From NCBI RefSeq assembly GCF_035958815.1, contig NZ_CP108383.1:248001-312000 (forward strand): a stretch of DNA of 64,000 bases. The letters are read 5' to 3'. Of the stretch, positions 52,944 through 62,114 are shown in pieces. Positions within the stretch are counted from its first letter, which is position 1, and each line of letters starts with the position of its first letter. The notes under the pieces were generated by a model, which was not told where the DNA came from, made no database searches, and saw nothing but the letters and a program-made list of their open reading frames with translations. The position numbers and the translations under genes were made by a program. The DNA is from Nocardia sp. NBC_01327 (GTDB taxonomy: Bacteria; Actinomycetota; Actinomycetes; Mycobacteriales; Mycobacteriaceae).

Positions 52944-54284
52944 ATGACGCACCCGGGTTTCACGCCGACACAGCTCGCGGCCCGCGCGGCCTATCTGCTG
53001 CGCGGCAACGATCTGGGCACCATGACCAGCGCGGCCCCCAAGCTGTATCCGCACATGTGGAGCTGGGACGCCGCATTCGTCGCGGTCGGGCTGGCCCCAC
53101 TGAGTGTGGAGCGCGCGACCCTCGAACTCGACACCCTGCTCTCGTCGCAGTGGCGCAACGGCATGATTCCGCACATCGTCTTCGCCAATGGCGTGGACGG
53201 CTACTTCCCGGGCCCCGCGCGCTGGGAGTGCCGCACGCTCGCGGCCGACGCACCCGACGGCCCGGACACCTCCGGCATCACCCAGCCGCCGGTGCATGCC
53301 ATTGCGGTGCAACGGATTCTGGACCATTCGCGCAGACACGGACGCTCCACGCGGGCGACCGCCGAGGAGTTCCTGCAGCGCCGCTGGCCGGATCTCATGC
53401 GCTGGCACCGCTGGCTGGCCTATGCGCGAGATCCCAAGCAGCACGGGCGAATCACGCTGTACCACGGCTGGGAATCCGGGATGGACAACTCACCGCGCTG
53501 GGATCGCGCCTACGCCAATGTGATTCCCGGTGCGGACCTGCCGCCGTACGAGCGCGCCGATCTGCATGTGGTGGAGGATCCGACGCAGCGGCCCACCGAC
53601 CGCGAGTACGACCGGTACATGTGGCTGGTCGAACAGATGCGGCGGGCCGGGTACGACGACTATCAACTGGCCTCGACCATGAGCTTCGCCGTCGAGGACG
53701 TCTTCGTCACCGCCATCTTCGCGCTGGCCTGCGATGTGCTCGCCAATATCGGCGAGGACTACAAGCAGCCGCATGCCGATGTGCGCGAGCTCTACGAATG
53801 GGCCGACTACTTCCGGTCCGGGGTGATCGCCACCACCGATGCCCGCACCGGCGTCGCCCGCGACTTCGATCTGCGCGCCGATCGGTGGATCGACACCGAA
53901 ACCCTCGCCTGCTTCGCGCCCCTGCTCAGCGGCGGACTGACCCGCGATGCCGAACGCCGCCTGCTGCGCCTGTTCGAGGGCCCGCGCTGGTGCGGCCATC
54001 CGGATCTGCGCTACGCGCTGCCGCCGTCGACCTCACCGGTCTCCAAGGACTTTCGCCCGCGCGAATACTGGCGCGGCCCGGTCTGGCCGGTGATGAGCTG
54101 GCTGTTCTCCTGGGTCTTCGCCCGCCGCGGCTGGGCGGAACGCTCGTTCATGCTGCGGGCCGAAGGGCTGCGGCAGGCCAGCGACGGCACCTTCGCCGAG
54201 TATTTCGAGCCCTTCACCGGCGAACCGCTGGGCAGTATGCAGCAATCCTGGACCGCGGCCTCGGTGCTCGACTGGCTGGGTTAG
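52944..54284 (+). CDS. ggh: Glucosylglycerate hydrolase (GH63)
   Basis: A 446-residue (alpha/alpha)6-barrel glycosidase. PHMWSWDAAFVAVGLAPLSV, FANGVDGYFPGPARW, TLYHGWESGMDNSPRWD, DFRPREYWRGPVWPVMSWLF and the end EPLGSMQQSWTAASVLDWLG are nearly the sequence of mycobacterial Ggh, which releases glucose from glucosylglycerate or mannosylglycerate during recovery from nitrogen starvation. I start at ATG 52944, as in mycobacterial proteins; the frame runs further upstream to 52818. Confidence 0.94.
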   Translation: MTHPGFTPTQLAARAAYLLRGNDLGTMTSAAPKLYPHMWSWDAAFVAVGLAPLSVERATLELDTLLSSQWRNGMIPHIVFANGVDGYFPGPARWECRTLAADAPDGPDTSGITQPPVHAIAVQRILDHSRRHGRSTRATAEEFLQRRWPDLMRWHRWLAYARDPKQHGRITLYHGWESGMDNSPRWDRAYANVIPGADLPPYERADLHVVEDPTQRPTDREYDRYMWLVEQMRRAGYDDYQLASTMSFAVEDVFVTAIFALACDVLANIGEDYKQPHADVRELYEWADYFRSGVIATTDARTGVARDFDLRADRWIDTETLACFAPLLSGGLTRDAERRLLRLFEGPRWCGHPDLRYALPPSTSPVSKDFRPREYWRGPVWPVMSWLFSWVFARRGWAERSFMLRAEGLRQASDGTFAEYFEPFTGEPLGSMQQSWTAASVLDWLG

Positions 54285-54363
54285 CTGAGATTCAGCTAAC
54301 ACTTGGACAACACGCGGGCGATTCCATAGGCAATGAGGGAAAGCCCACATAGCGTCCCCTGGC

Positions 54364-55092
54364 ATGGTTCGACGAAACAGGCTGGGCCTGATCGCCTTCG
54401 CGGCGGCCAGCATTCTTGCAGCAATGTCGGCCGCTCCCGCAGCGGCCGATGCCGGCGGTCCCGACGTATCGTCCTGGCAGCACCTGAACGGCACCATGAT
54501 CAACTGGTTCGCGGTGCGCGCCGCGGGCCATAACTTCGCCATGGTCAAGGCGACCGAGGGGCTCAACTACGTCAACCCCTACTTCATCCCGGACAGCGTG
54601 CTCATGCGCACGGCGGGCGTGGCACGCGGGACCTATCACTTCGCGCGCCCGGCCCTGCCGCCGGAACCGCAGGCCGCGCTCTACGCCGCGGTCGCGCTCG
54701 GCCAGAACGGGCCGCTGGATCTGCCGCCGGTGCTCGATATGGAGGACGCGGGCGGACTGTCGCCCGCCGGGCTCATCGACTGGACGCATCGGTATCTGAA
54801 CACGGTGCAGGCGTTGACCGGTCGCACCCCGATCATCTACACCTATCCGCGCTTCTGGCAGACCGCCATGGGCGACTCCAATGAATTCACCAGGTACCCA
54901 CTGTGGATCGCCGACTACCGCGGCAATGACGGTCCCGAGGTGCCGGGCGGGTGGCCCGCCTGGACGTTCTGGCAGTACACCGACTCCGGCAATGTCCCCG
55001 GCATCAACGGCGGCACCGACCTGAACTCCTACAGCGGAGCCCAGGGCGATTTCAGCCGCTTCGCGAATATGCCCAACCTCGGCAGTAGCTGA
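54364..55092 (+). CDS. Secreted glycoside hydrolase family 25 lysozyme
   Basis: A 242-residue exported muramidase. The signal peptide MVRRNRLGLIAFAAASILAA ends after AAPAAADA. The mature GH25 domain has GPDVSSWQH (catalytic-site start), MVKATEGLNYVNPYF, LDLPPVLDMEDAGG (catalytic Asp-x-Glu) and WTFWQYTDSGNVPGINGGTD. Probably cleaves peptidoglycan. A TAGCGT -10 box lies 8 bases upstream (leaderless possible). It shares a transcription direction with ggh. Confidence 0.93.
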   Translation: MVRRNRLGLIAFAAASILAAMSAAPAAADAGGPDVSSWQHLNGTMINWFAVRAAGHNFAMVKATEGLNYVNPYFIPDSVLMRTAGVARGTYHFARPALPPEPQAALYAAVALGQNGPLDLPPVLDMEDAGGLSPAGLIDWTHRYLNTVQALTGRTPIIYTYPRFWQTAMGDSNEFTRYPLWIADYRGNDGPEVPGGWPAWTFWQYTDSGNVPGINGGTDLNSYSGAQGDFSRFANMPNLGSS

Positions 55093-55096
55093 CCCG

Positions 55097-55822
55097 CTAC
55101 AGCACCTGGGACAGGAACTGACGGAGACGCGGCGTCTCGGCATTGTCGAAAAGCGCTTCCGGCGTTGCGGTTTCGACGACCTTGCCGTGGTCCATGAACA
55201 CCACCCGGTCGGATACCGAACGGGCGAAGCCCATTTCGTGTGTCACGACAATCATCGACATGCCGCCCGAGGCCAGGTCGGCGATGAGCGCGAGCACGCC
55301 CTTGACCAGCTCGGGGTCCAGCGCCGAGGTGGCCTCGTCGAAAAACATGACCTGCGGCTTCATGGCCAGCGCCCGCGCGATGGCGACGCGCTGCTGCTGA
55401 CCGCCGGAGAGATTGGCCGGGCGGGCGTCCGCCTTGCCCGCCAGGCCGACCGCCTCCAGCTGCTCGATGGCCAGCGTGCGCGCCTGCTCCTTGGAGAGCC
55501 CGTGCAGTTTACGCGGGCCCAGCTCGATATTCTCCGCGACCGTCTTGTGCGGGAACAGGTTGAAGTGCTGGAACACCATGCCGATTTGCCGGCGCAACTT
55601 GTCCGGATCGTCCTTCAGCACGGACTTGCCGTCGAGCAGGATGTCGCCCTTACTCGGCTCGTGCAGGCGGTTCAGCACGCGCAGCAGCGTCGATTTGCCG
55701 GAGCCCGAGGGACCGATGACCGTGGTGGTCTTGCCCGCGTCCACGTGCACGTCCACACCGCGCAGCACCTCATTGCTGCCCAGCGTCACATGCAGGTCGG
55801 TGCCGGTGAGAGAGGCACTCAT
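55097..55822 (-). CDS. Polar amino-acid ABC importer ATPase (GlnQ-like)
   Basis: A 241-residue ATP-binding subunit. Walker A GPSGSGKSTLLR, Q-loop FQHFNLFPHKTVAENI, signature LSGGQQQRVAIARAL, Walker B VMFFDEATSALDPE and H-loop VTHEMGFARSVSD. ATG 55822 overlaps the upstream permease stop (ATGA), so the two are coupled. With the fused receptor/permease gene it makes a complete glutamine/glutamate-type importer. Confidence 0.95.
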   Translation of the reverse strand: MSASLTGTDLHVTLGSNEVLRGVDVHVDAGKTTTVIGPSGSGKSTLLRVLNRLHEPSKGDILLDGKSVLKDDPDKLRRQIGMVFQHFNLFPHKTVAENIELGPRKLHGLSKEQARTLAIEQLEAVGLAGKADARPANLSGGQQQRVAIARALAMKPQVMFFDEATSALDPELVKGVLALIADLASGGMSMIVVTHEMGFARSVSDRVVFMDHGKVVETATPEALFDNAETPRLRQFLSQVL

Positions 55823-57651
55823 GCTCCACGCCCTTCCGTGGTCACGGTCTGCTCGACCGGTTCGATCGCCTTCTCGGCCCGGCCGGTGCGCAACCGGCGG
55901 TCGATGTAGTTCACCAGGTGGGTCAGCGGCACCGTCAGGATCAGGTACATCAGACCGGCGGCCATCAGCGGCGACAGATTTCCGGTCTGCGCGTTGAGAT
56001 CCCGGCCCACCGCGAACAGCTCCCGCTGGGTGGCGAGCAAACCCAGGAAGTAGATGAGCGAGGAATCCTTGATGAGCGCGATGAACTGGTTCATGAGCGC
56101 GGGCAGCACTCGGCGCACACCCTGTGGAATCACCACCAGCGACATCGACTGCCGGTAGCCGAAGCCGATGGCGCGCGCCGCCTCCAGCTGACCCGCCTCC
56201 ACCGATTGGATGCCGGAGCGGAAGATCTCGCCGATATAGGCGGAGGACAGCAGCGCCAGCGCCACCACGCCCAGCCAGTACGGGTTGTTGCCGGTGAGGT
56301 TCTTCACCACCGGGCCCACACCCAGGCCGATGATCAGAATGATCACCACCGCGGGCAGGCCGCGGAAGATATCGGTGTAGACGCGGGCGGGCCAGCGCAG
56401 CCAGCGGGTGCGGGAGATGCCCGCGACCGCAAGCAGCATGCCGATCACGGTGCCGAGCGCACCCGAAACCAGTGCCAGGATCAGGGTATTCGGCAGACCG
56501 GTCTTGATCAGGTCCGGAAAAGCCTTGCGGTACAGCGACCAATCGAAGAATGTGTCCTTCAATTGCGCGAGCGTGGATTTCGGCGCCGTCGCGGCCTGGC
56601 CGGTGTGATCACCGGCGTGTTCGGCGGCGATCTTGTCGAAGTCCGGGAGCTGCGGGGCGGCAACGGCTTTGGAGCCCGGCTTCCAGCCCGGCGGCAATTC
56701 GCGCGGCACCCAGTTCTCGTACAGCTTCGCGTAGGTGCCGTCGGCGATCACCGCGTCCAGACCGGCATTGAGCGCATCGGTGAGCGGCTGATTGCCCTTG
56801 CGCACCGCCCAGCCGGTGAAGTTGTTGAGGCTGAAGGTGTTCTGCACGATCGAAACCGGATCACCCGGCTTGATGGTGCCGATGGCCTGCTGCGACGGGG
56901 CCACCCAGGCATCGATCTGCCCGGTCTTCAGATTCGCGTAGGCGGTGTTGTAGTCGGGGAACTTCACCGGATCCAGGTGCAGTTCGTTCACCACGTACTC
57001 GTCCTGCACGGTGCCCTGCACCACGCCGATGCGGGTGCCGCGGTTCAGGTCCGAGAAGGCTTTGACGGCACTGCCGTTCGGTGCGACCAGGGAGAAGTAG
57101 CCGAAGTCGTAGCCATTGGTGAAATCGACCAGCTGGCGGCGGGCATCGGTGGTGGTGATGCTGGAGGACGCCGCGTCGAAGCGGCCGTTGGCCACCTGCG
57201 CCAGCAGCCCCGCGAAGTCGGTGCCGGTGAACTCCACCTGCAGGCCGATCTTGGCGGCGGCCGCCTTCAGCAGTTCATTGTCGAAGCCGGTGTAGACGCC
57301 CTGCGAATTGACGCAGATGCTCGGCGGGGCGTCCGAGAGCGTGCCGACGCTGAGCTTGCCCGGCGTGAGCAGCCCGAGCTTCTTCACATCGATGCGGTCC
57401 AGCGGTTCGGTCGTCGCCGTCGTGTACTTGTCCGAGGACGGGGACTGCTGCCCGCTCGCCAGATTGGTCGGCGCCGCGCTGGCCGCCGATAACCCCGGAG
57501 GAGAGCACAGATCGGTGCTGCTGGGCGCCGCGGAGCTGGGCCCGGCACCGAGGGTGACAGCGCCCAGGGTGACCAGCAACACCCCCGCGATCGACAGCAT
57601 GCGAGGTCGACGGCCGTACCGTCGGGACCTGGCCGTGCGCAAGCAAACCAT
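55819..57651 (-). CDS. Amino-acid ABC importer, substrate-binding domain fused to permease
   Basis: A 610-residue protein fusing a periplasmic-binding-type receptor to a HisM/GlnP-like permease. Signal region MLSIAGVLLVTLGAVTLGAG, receptor domain at about 90-330 (DAPPSICVNSQGVYTGFDNE, then FDAASSSITTTDARRQLVDF), and a permease of five helices at about 380-590 with the EAA-type loop EAARAIGFGYRQSM. The fused design resembles the lactococcal GlnP of GlnPQ. The ligand is probably a polar or acidic amino acid. The next gene encodes its ATPase. Confidence 0.92.
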   Translation of the reverse strand: MVCLRTARSRRYGRRPRMLSIAGVLLVTLGAVTLGAGPSSAAPSSTDLCSPPGLSAASAAPTNLASGQQSPSSDKYTTATTEPLDRIDVKKLGLLTPGKLSVGTLSDAPPSICVNSQGVYTGFDNELLKAAAAKIGLQVEFTGTDFAGLLAQVANGRFDAASSSITTTDARRQLVDFTNGYDFGYFSLVAPNGSAVKAFSDLNRGTRIGVVQGTVQDEYVVNELHLDPVKFPDYNTAYANLKTGQIDAWVAPSQQAIGTIKPGDPVSIVQNTFSLNNFTGWAVRKGNQPLTDALNAGLDAVIADGTYAKLYENWVPRELPPGWKPGSKAVAAPQLPDFDKIAAEHAGDHTGQAATAPKSTLAQLKDTFFDWSLYRKAFPDLIKTGLPNTLILALVSGALGTVIGMLLAVAGISRTRWLRWPARVYTDIFRGLPAVVIILIIGLGVGPVVKNLTGNNPYWLGVVALALLSSAYIGEIFRSGIQSVEAGQLEAARAIGFGYRQSMSLVVIPQGVRRVLPALMNQFIALIKDSSLIYFLGLLATQRELFAVGRDLNAQTGNLSPLMAAGLMYLILTVPLTHLVNYIDRRLRTGRAEKAIEPVEQTVTTEGRGA

Positions 57652-57747
57652 GACAAACCACCCTAGTGGGGGTAGCGGGCATTTCCAGAGTTGCGGTCAG
57701 CTCGAGTCGAGAGTTGCGTTCAGGCCGAATGAATTGATAACCGAGAT

Positions 57748-58521
57748 CTAGCCGGTGACCTTGTCGCGCCAGGCAATGGCCTCCTTGACCGCCGTCAGGT
57801 CGTAGTCCGGGCCGCCCGTGCCGACGGTGAACAGGGTCGCGCCCTGCGCCACGAAGTCGTCCGCCTTGTCCGCACCGGGCCAGTCGACCGACTTCTCGAT
57901 GGTCGCCACATCGGTGCCGACCGCGGTGCAGTGGTCGGCCAGAATGCCGGACTTGCGCTTCAGCACGTCGAGATCGGCGAAGGTGTGCCAGATATCGGCG
58001 TACTGGGCGACCAGGCGCAGCGTCTTCTTCTCGCCGCCGCCGCCGATGAGGATGGGGATATCGCGGACGGGCTGCGGGTTGAGCTTGGCGAGCCGGTCGG
58101 TAATGCGGGCCAGGTATTCCTTCAGCAGTTCCAGACGGCTTCCGGCAGTGCCGAATTCGTATCCGTACTGGTCGTAGTCCTTCTCGAACCAGCCCGCGCC
58201 GATGCCGAGAATCAACCGGCCGTCGCTGATCTGATCGACCGTGCGGGCCATATCGGCCAGCAGATCCGGATTGCGGTAGCCGCCGCCGGTGACCAGTGCG
58301 CCCAGCTGCACCCGCTCTGTCTGCTCGGCGACCGCGGCGAGCATGGTCCAGCACTCGAAGTGCGCGCCCTCGGGATCACCGTAGAGCGGATAGAAATGGT
58401 CCCAATTGAAGACGATGTCCACCCCGGCGTCCTCGGCCCGGCGCACCGCGTCACGGACCAGCCCGTACTTGGGCGCGTGCTGCGGCTGCAGTTGAACTCC
58501 GATACGAACCGATCGACTCAT
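57748..58521 (-). CDS. LLM-class F420-dependent oxidoreductase
   Basis: A 257-residue TIM-barrel enzyme of the luciferase-like family. VQLQPQHAPKYGLVRDAVRR, AEDAGVDIVFNWDHFYPLYG, GALVTGGGYRNPDLLADMAR, LGIGAGWFEKDYDQYGYEFG and PILIGGGGEKKTLRLVAQYA are typical of the F420-dependent subgroup. The reaction is unknown. It lies downstream of no visible operon partner and is divergent from the ugpC-like gene. Confidence 0.92.
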   Translation of the reverse strand: MSRSVRIGVQLQPQHAPKYGLVRDAVRRAEDAGVDIVFNWDHFYPLYGDPEGAHFECWTMLAAVAEQTERVQLGALVTGGGYRNPDLLADMARTVDQISDGRLILGIGAGWFEKDYDQYGYEFGTAGSRLELLKEYLARITDRLAKLNPQPVRDIPILIGGGGEKKTLRLVAQYADIWHTFADLDVLKRKSGILADHCTAVGTDVATIEKSVDWPGADKADDFVAQGATLFTVGTGGPDYDLTAVKEAIAWRDKVTG

Positions 58522-58761
58522 TGGTCGCTCCTCGTTTCAGGCTGACATTCATGGACCGATCAGGTAGCCCGACAGACCCGGGCGGCGTCCGATTCCGAGG
58601 CTACCGGGATCCGGTATCGCGGTCGCGGTGTGCGTCGGCTTCGCACCCCGACACGCTGGCAAGCATGCTGATATCGTGCGCGGACCCGGGCTCGATGCCC
58701 GGGGACAACCCCCTCTACTCGGATCGTCCGGCACGTTCCTGCCGGTGAAGGGATGTGCACC

Positions 58762-59832
58762 GTGGCTACGGTGACTTTCGACAAGGCCTCCCGGCTGTAC
58801 CCGGGCTCGGCCAAACCCGCTGTGGACGAACTGAATCTGGAGATCGCCGACGGCGAATTCCTGGTTCTGGTGGGTCCGTCCGGCTGTGGCAAATCCACCT
58901 CGCTGCGCATGCTCGCGGGCCTGGAGGAGGTGAGTGACGGTCGCATTCTCATCGGCGATCGGGACGTCACCCATGCCGAGCCCAAGGAACGCGATATCGC
59001 CATGGTGTTCCAGAACTACGCGCTCTACCCGCATATGAGCGTCGCCGAGAACATGGGCTTCGCGCTGAAAATGGCCAAGGTCGCCAAGGAGGAACGCCAG
59101 CAGCGAGTGCTGGAGGCGGCCAAACTGCTGGATCTGGAGCCGTACCTGGACCGGAAACCCAAGGCGCTCTCCGGCGGTCAGCGCCAGCGCGTCGCCATGG
59201 GCCGCGCCATCGTGCGCCAGCCGCAGGTGTTCCTCATGGACGAGCCGCTGTCCAATCTCGATGCCAAGCTGCGGGTGCAGACCCGCACCCAGATCGCCCA
59301 GCTGCAGCGCCGGCTCGGCACCACCACCGTCTACGTCACCCATGACCAGGTCGAGGCCATGACCATGGGCGATCGGGTGGCCGTGCTCAAGGACGGGCTG
59401 CTGCAGCAGTGCGCGTCCCCGCGCGATCTGTACCGCAATCCGGCCAATCTTTTCGTGGCCGGATTCATGGGCTCGCCCGCCATGAACCTGTTCACGCTGC
59501 CGGTCGAGAACGGCGCGGTCACCGTCGGCGGCCACATCATCGAGCTGCCCCGCACGGTCGCCGACGCCGCCGGGCCGAAGGTCGTGGTCGGTGTGCGGCC
59601 CGAGCATCTGGAGCCGGTCGGCGACGGTCAGGGCATCGGCATGGAGGTCGATGTGGTGGAGGAGCTCGGCTCCGACGCCTACATCTACGGCCGCACCCAC
59701 GGTGACGGGGAAACCATTGTGGCGCGCGCGGATTGGCGCAACCCGCCGGTCAAGGGCGCGAGCCTGAGCCTGACCACCGAGGCCGAGCACATCTACTTCT
59801 TCGGCCCGGAAGACGGCCGCCGGCTGAACTGA
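58762..59832 (+). CDS. ugpC: Sugar ABC transporter ATPase (UgpC/MsiK/SugC type)
   Basis: A 356-residue ATPase for carbohydrate import. The sequence VATVTFDKASRLYPGSAKPA starts at GTG 58762, which has GAAGGG at suitable spacing; ATG 58753 would place the SD too close. Walker A GPSGCGKSTS, signature LSGGQRQRVAMGRAI, Walker B VFLMDEPLSNLDAKLR, H-loop VTHDQVEAMTMGD, and a C-terminal OB-type regulatory domain (about 245-355). No permease or binding protein gene is nearby, so it may serve several importers as MsiK does. Confidence 0.93.
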   Translation: MATVTFDKASRLYPGSAKPAVDELNLEIADGEFLVLVGPSGCGKSTSLRMLAGLEEVSDGRILIGDRDVTHAEPKERDIAMVFQNYALYPHMSVAENMGFALKMAKVAKEERQQRVLEAAKLLDLEPYLDRKPKALSGGQRQRVAMGRAIVRQPQVFLMDEPLSNLDAKLRVQTRTQIAQLQRRLGTTTVYVTHDQVEAMTMGDRVAVLKDGLLQQCASPRDLYRNPANLFVAGFMGSPAMNLFTLPVENGAVTVGGHIIELPRTVADAAGPKVVVGVRPEHLEPVGDGQGIGMEVDVVEELGSDAYIYGRTHGDGETIVARADWRNPPVKGASLSLTTEAEHIYFFGPEDGRRLN

Positions 59833-59850
59833 CGGCTCCCGCACGACCGG

Positions 59851-59886
59851 CTGGCGTCGCCCCTCACTGACGGGGGCGGCGCCAGT
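59851..59886. terminator. Terminator hairpin whose loop contains an opposing stop codon
   Basis: Arms CTGGCG-CGCCCC and GGGGCG-GCGCCAG with small mismatches (59851-59886). The stop codon of the convergent HxlR gene (59864-59866) lies in the loop. Confidence 0.55.
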
Positions 59887-60355
59887 TCTTGTTGATGCGC
59901 ACGCGCAGATTCTCCAGTGGCACTTCATGTCCCGAGGCGCTGCGGATTTCGACCCGGACCGGCTCGCCGGTGGCATCCTCGACGCGCTCCAGCGGCGGCA
60001 CACCGTCCTGCAGGTAGGTGTCGCCCCATTGCCAGAGCCCGACCACTACCGGAAGAAGATCCAAACCCATTGCGGTGAGCGTGTATTCGTGCCGGGTGCG
60101 CTTGCCTTCCTCCTGGTAGGGGCGCTTCTCCAGCAGCCCGGCCTCGACCAGCTTGCGCAGTGCACTGGAGGCGGCGGCATCGGTGATGCCCACGCGGGTG
60201 GCGAAGCCGTCGAATCGGGTGGTGCCGTAGTACGCCTCGCGCAGGATGAGGATCGCCGAGCGGGTGCCGACGATCTCCAGGGCCTTGGCGATCGAGCAAC
60301 CCTCGGGTTTCCATGCGCTCAGATCACCGAGCTTGCCTTCCATCACTGCGGACAT
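59864..60355 (-). CDS. HxlR-family regulator
   Basis: A 163-residue winged-helix regulator. The conserved Cys is in KPEGCSIAKALEIVGTRSAI, followed by YGTTRFDGFATRVGITDAAA, VEAGLLEKRPYQEEGKRTRH and EYTLTAMGLDLLPVVVGLWQ, with a C-terminal extension of 50 residues. ATG 60355 lies 7 bases from a TATGAT -10 box (leaderless); an upstream ATG at 60373 is possible. It is divergent from a thiolase gene, and a nested palindrome covers both promoters, so it probably controls that gene and itself. Confidence 0.9.
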   Translation of the reverse strand: MSAVMEGKLGDLSAWKPEGCSIAKALEIVGTRSAILILREAYYGTTRFDGFATRVGITDAAASSALRKLVEAGLLEKRPYQEEGKRTRHEYTLTAMGLDLLPVVVGLWQWGDTYLQDGVPPLERVEDATGEPVRVEIRSASGHEVPLENLRVRINKNWRRPRQ

Positions 60356-60379
60356 GGCGTACATCATACACAAGCTGAC

Positions 60380-60421
60380 TTGCCCTAACTATTGCCAGCT
60401 CGTACGCTGGCATTAGGGCAA
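60380..60421. promoter_or_regulatory. Nested palindrome between the HxlR and thiolase genes
   Basis: Outer arms TTGCCCTAA (60380-60388) and TTAGGGCAA (60413-60421), inner arms TGCCAGC (60393-60399) and GCTGGCA (60406-60412). A promoter TTGCCC-17-TACGCT (60380-60408) for the thiolase gene lies inside it. The -35 region of the HxlR gene is also covered. This fits an HxlR operator. Confidence 0.75.
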
Positions 60422-60451
60422 TGAAGCCAGCTACTCCGAAAAGGATCAGCC

Positions 60452-61621
60452 ATGAGAGACGCAGTCATCGTCGAAGCGGTGCGCACACCGGTCGGCAAGG
60501 GCAAGGCCAACGGAGCGCTGCACGGCGTGCACCCCGCCGATCTGTTCGCGCACAGCCTGCGAGAAGTGGTCCGGCGCAGCGGAATCGACCCCGAACTCAT
60601 CGACGATGTGATCGGCGGCGTTGTCACCGCGGTCGGTGAACAGGGCAGCAACCTCACCCGGCGGGCCGCGCTCGCCGCCGGCTATCCCGAATCGGTGCCC
60701 GCCACCACCGTGGACCGCCAGTGCGGAAGCAGCCAGCAGGCCATCCACTTCGCCGCGCAGGGCGTCATCGCCGGGGCCTACGACATCGTGGTCGCGGGCG
60801 GCGTCGAATCCATGAGCCGGGTGCCCATGGGCGCGAACATGATCGGCGCGGAGGACATCGCCGGCGTCGGATTCGCCGAGCGGTATCCGGAAGGGCTGGT
60901 GCCCCAGGGCATCAGCGCCGAACTCATTGCCGCGAAGTGGGGGCTCTCGCGCGGTCAACTGGACGAGTTCGCGCTCGCCAGCCACGAAAAGGCCGCTCGC
61001 GCAACGAAGGACGGGGCCTTCGAGGCACAGCTCGCACCCCTCGGCGGACTCACCACCGATGAGGGCATCCGCGTCGGCAGCACACTGGAGACGCTCGGCG
61101 CACTGCGACCCGCGTACTACAGCGAGGACATGGCCGCCCGCTTCCCGCAGATCGGCTGGAACATCACCGCCGCCAATGCCAGTCAGATCAATGACGGCAG
61201 CTCCGTGGTACTCATCATGACCAGCGAACGCGCCGCCCAGCTCGGCCTGACCCCGCTCGCCCGGGTGCACAGTTTCGCCGTGGCCGGCGACGACCCGCTG
61301 CTCATGCTCACCGCCGTCATCCCCGCCACCCGGAAACTCCTGCGGCGCAGCGGCCTCCAACTCTCCGATATCGACCTCTTCGAAGTCAACGAGGCCTTCT
61401 CCTCGGTAGTCCTGGCCTGGGCCCACGACACCGGCGCCGACCTGTCCAAAGTGAACGTCAACGGCGGCGCCATAGCCATCGGCCACCCCCTCGGGGCCTC
61501 CGGCGCCCGCCTCGCCACCACCCTCGTCCACGCCATGCACGACCGCGGCGCCCGCTACGGCCTGCAAACCATGTGCGAAGCAGGCGGACTCGCCAACGCC
61601 ACCCTCTACGAACGCCTCTGA
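60452..61621 (+). CDS. Acetyl-CoA C-acyltransferase (thiolase)
   Basis: A 389-residue thiolase-superfamily enzyme. Acyl-carrying Cys in TVDRQCGSSQQAIHFAAQG, NEAFSSVVLAWA, His in GGAIAIGHPLGASGAR and C-terminal Cys in QTMCEAGGLANATLYERL (usually CxGGGxG; here EAGGLAN). All catalytic residues are present. It probably thiolyses or condenses acyl-CoAs. AAAAGGA lies 7 bases before the ATG. The divergent HxlR gene is its likely regulator. Confidence 0.93.
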   Translation: MRDAVIVEAVRTPVGKGKANGALHGVHPADLFAHSLREVVRRSGIDPELIDDVIGGVVTAVGEQGSNLTRRAALAAGYPESVPATTVDRQCGSSQQAIHFAAQGVIAGAYDIVVAGGVESMSRVPMGANMIGAEDIAGVGFAERYPEGLVPQGISAELIAAKWGLSRGQLDEFALASHEKAARATKDGAFEAQLAPLGGLTTDEGIRVGSTLETLGALRPAYYSEDMAARFPQIGWNITAANASQINDGSSVVLIMTSERAAQLGLTPLARVHSFAVAGDDPLLMLTAVIPATRKLLRRSGLQLSDIDLFEVNEAFSSVVLAWAHDTGADLSKVNVNGGAIAIGHPLGASGARLATTLVHAMHDRGARYGLQTMCEAGGLANATLYERL

Positions 61622-61648
61622 CACCTTCCGACATGCGTGGGTTCTCGG

Positions 61649-61984
61649 TCAGATCGACACTGCCACTACGGCGGTGAGGAGGCCGAGGACCCAGGCTTCG
61701 ATGAGCATGGGGAAGGCGAGTAGGGCGGTGGTCCAGGAGCGTTGCCGCCATTGGGCGGCGCGGAGGATCCAGAGGGGGACGAGCATGAGGGTTACGGCTA
61801 TGCCGGACCAGGCTACGGCGTAGGCGATGGGGAGGTAGCGGGGATCGCCTGGGCCGCGGGCCAGTAGCTGGTAGTCCGGGACGAAACCCGCTATCACCCA
61901 GGCTGATCCGCATGCTGCGAGATAGATCAGCGTGGAGATCGCGAGATCGGCCCAGCGCATGGGCGGCCGCCACCACTCCGCCAT
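61649..61984 (-). CDS. Small four-helix membrane protein
   Basis: A 111-residue protein. Helices at LAISTLIYLAACGSAWVIAG, LPIAYAVAWSGIAVTLMLV (continuing into PLWILR) and TTALLAFPMLIEAWVLGLLT (continuing into AVVAVSI), plus a short N-terminal amphipathic segment. No family recognised. It is convergent with the thiolase gene and lies 16 bp from the first 38-bp repeat. Function unknown. Confidence 0.65.
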   Translation of the reverse strand: MAEWWRPPMRWADLAISTLIYLAACGSAWVIAGFVPDYQLLARGPGDPRYLPIAYAVAWSGIAVTLMLVPLWILRAAQWRQRSWTTALLAFPMLIEAWVLGLLTAVVAVSI

Positions 61985-62000
61985 CCCTCCAGCATGCGCC

Positions 62001-62114
62001 CGCGCGTCAGCTGACGGCGTTGCCGACTACAGGGTGCCCGCGCCTCAGCTGACGGCGTTGCCGACTACAGGGTGCCCGCGCCTCAGTTGACGGCGTTGCC
62101 GACCAGAAGGTGCC
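62001..62114 (+). repeat. 38-bp tandem repeat, 3 copies, covering a stop codon
   Basis: Copies 62001-62038, 62039-62076 and 62077-62114. The third is the 3' end of the Pro-rich membrane protein gene (encoding GNAVN and stop). The first two are near-identical copies of it lying beyond the stop codon, each with the same codons and a stop. The expansion looks recent. Confidence 0.9.
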
